Origin: a bacterium
GTDB lineage: Bacteria > Electryoneota > RPQS01
NCBI GenBank assembly: GCA_036504735.1
Contig: DASXUQ010000005.1
Location: 775,377 to 839,376 of the forward strand
DNA: 64,000 nt
Reading direction: 5' to 3'
Positions 63,094-64,000 of the stretch are shown piece by piece. Every line of letters begins with the position of its first letter. Positions within the stretch are counted from its first letter, which is position 1. Both the position numbers and the translations under genes were made by a program. Under the pieces are notes generated by a model that was given only the letters and a program-made list of their open reading frames with translations, ran no database searches and was not told the DNA's origin.

Positions 63094-64000
63094 TCAGGCG
63101 TGCTGTACGGGCAGGGCGGCCTTCAAAGCATTCACCAGCACCGCATTCTGGTCCGGCGTGCCAACGGTAATGCGCAAGCCATTGGGGATGCCAAAGGCCT
63201 TCAGCGGGCGAATAATTACCCCGCGGCGCAACAGATCAGTATAAAGCTGCATCGCTTCCGCCTCGCTTCCCAGCGCCACCAGGAAAAAGTTCGCTGCCGT
63301 GGGAGTGACATTCAGCCCCAGGTCTTTCAGCGCCGCGCTCAAGAACTCCTTGCCCTTGCGGTTGACATCCAGTGTCTTGGCCAGAAAATCGTGATCCTCC
63401 AGCGCACCCAGTCCCGCGGCTTCGGCAGCGACGGACGGCTCAAACGGCAGTTTCACCTTGCGGACATTGTCGCACAGTTCTTCATGGGCGAATCCGTAGC
63501 CGATGCGCATCCCCGCCAGACCATAGGCCTTGGAAAATGTCCGCAGCGTAATTACGTTATCCAAACGGTATTTCATCGAGTCCGGGTAGTCCGGGATGTC
63601 CTGGGCGTATTCGAAATACGCTTCATCGAGGATCACCAGACAATGTTCCGGAACCCGCGTCATAAAGGCGTCGAATTCGCTGCTTGAGAAGATTGTGCCG
63701 GTGGGATTGTTCGGGTTGGCCAGATAAATGATCTTGGTTTTTGGGGTAATCGCGGCGGCAATAGCATCCAAATCATAGTGGTAGTCCTTCAGCGGCACCG
63801 TCACCAGCTTTACGCCGCGCGAGCGCGCCAGCACATAGAAGCCGATAAAGGTACCTTCCGCCGTCAGCACCTCCTCGTCATCGCACAGAAAGGTGCGGAT
63901 GACGTTGGCCATAATCGCCTCGGAGCCTGAGCCCACCACTACATTGCCGATCTTCACCCGGAAACGGTTCGCCAATTCCTGCCGTAGCTTCTGGCCGCCG
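63094..64000 (-). CDS. hisC: histidinol-phosphate aminotransferase, N-terminus beyond right edge
   Basis: At least 302 residues; the frame stays open to the window edge (GGQKLRQELANRFRV...). Fold-type I PLP enzyme: VVVGSGSEAIMANVIRTFL, YLANPNNPTGTIF, ILDEAYFEY, the PLP lysine in TLRTFSKAYGLAGMRIGYG, and the C-terminal NGLRITVGTPDQNAVLVNAL. These are HisC motifs. It makes histidinol phosphate in histidine synthesis; some members also act on aromatic amino acids, which fits the shikimate neighbourhood. Convergent with the propeller gene. Confidence 0.93.
   Translation of the reverse strand, partial: GGQKLRQELANRFRVKIGNVVVGSGSEAIMANVIRTFLCDDEEVLTAEGTFIGFYVLARSRGVKLVTVPLKDYHYDLDAIAAAITPKTKIIYLANPNNPTGTIFSSSEFDAFMTRVPEHCLVILDEAYFEYAQDIPDYPDSMKYRLDNVITLRTFSKAYGLAGMRIGYGFAHEELCDNVRKVKLPFEPSVAAEAAGLGALEDHDFLAKTLDVNRKGKEFLSAALKDLGLNVTPTAANFFLVALGSEAEAMQLYTDLLRRGVIIRPLKAFGIPNGLRITVGTPDQNAVLVNALKAALPVQHA

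Noticed and set aside
1-64000. tRNA or rRNA genes
   Set aside because: Scanning by eye for the conserved T-loop and acceptor patterns gave no convincing cloverleaf; a covariance search would be needed to exclude them fully.

Overview
The window is a GC-rich, densely coded bacterial chromosome segment with no phage, insertion sequence, CRISPR array or tRNA gene that I could find. Four secreted proteins end in a Por/type IX-style sorting domain; three of these carry the NYPNPFNPTT motif and the fourth the shorter FPNPFNPTTT. Together with a Tat-dependent Rieske protein, an archaeal-type prolyl-tRNA synthetase, an adenosylcobalamin-dependent ribonucleotide reductase and a tricorn-type protease, this points to an uncultivated or poorly sampled lineage of the FCB superphylum. 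I cannot name the phylum from the sequence alone.

Layout. 1-6.3 kb: a truncated Ig-repeat lipoprotein, a tautomerase-like protein, an acyl-CoA thioesterase and two divergent type IX cargo proteins (a zinc metalloprotease and an FN3 protein). 6.4-14.4 kb: a nine-gene minus-strand run with gamma-glutamyltranspeptidase, a poly-gamma-glutamate system protein, a TRAP-like permease, an aspartoacylase-like zinc hydrolase, a 55-aa membrane protein and accessory proteins. This is the best candidate here for an incompletely described system, probably handling gamma-glutamyl polymers or peptides. 14.5-20.7 kb: a redoxin-fold protein lacking its cysteines, an oxidoreductase, an SBBP/type IX cargo protein, a repeat-rich intergenic region and a TetR regulator. 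20.8-26.9 kb: an intein-containing nrdJ with a recognisable promoter and NrdR-like box, then rpsR-rpmB-rpmG. 27-35 kb: a GNAT enzyme, the tricorn protease, the Rieske protein, ftsH and the cobalamin adenosyltransferase gene. 35-42 kb: a beta-barrel protein, proS, an aldo/keto reductase, lpdA and trxB.

42-48.4 kb holds a six-gene minus-strand operon that encodes all seven steps from erythrose-4-phosphate and PEP to chorismate: DAHP synthase, aroA, aroE, aroC, aroK and a fused aroB-aroQ. An inverted repeat covers its putative promoter. 48.8-55.7 kb carries a thioredoxin/NHL protein, deoC, and the non-oxidative pentose phosphate genes tal, rpiB and tkt, which can supply the erythrose-4-phosphate used by the aro operon. 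55.8-61.6 kb is a 1930-residue protein with 18 cysteine-paired FN3 repeats and a type IX tail. The window ends with a beta-propeller protein and a truncated hisC.

Several families of short palindromic repeats are scattered between genes and at gene 3' ends, and in one case inside a reading frame. Two tandem duplications span gene stop codons, and intrinsic terminators share a stereotyped GGGCGA-type stem.
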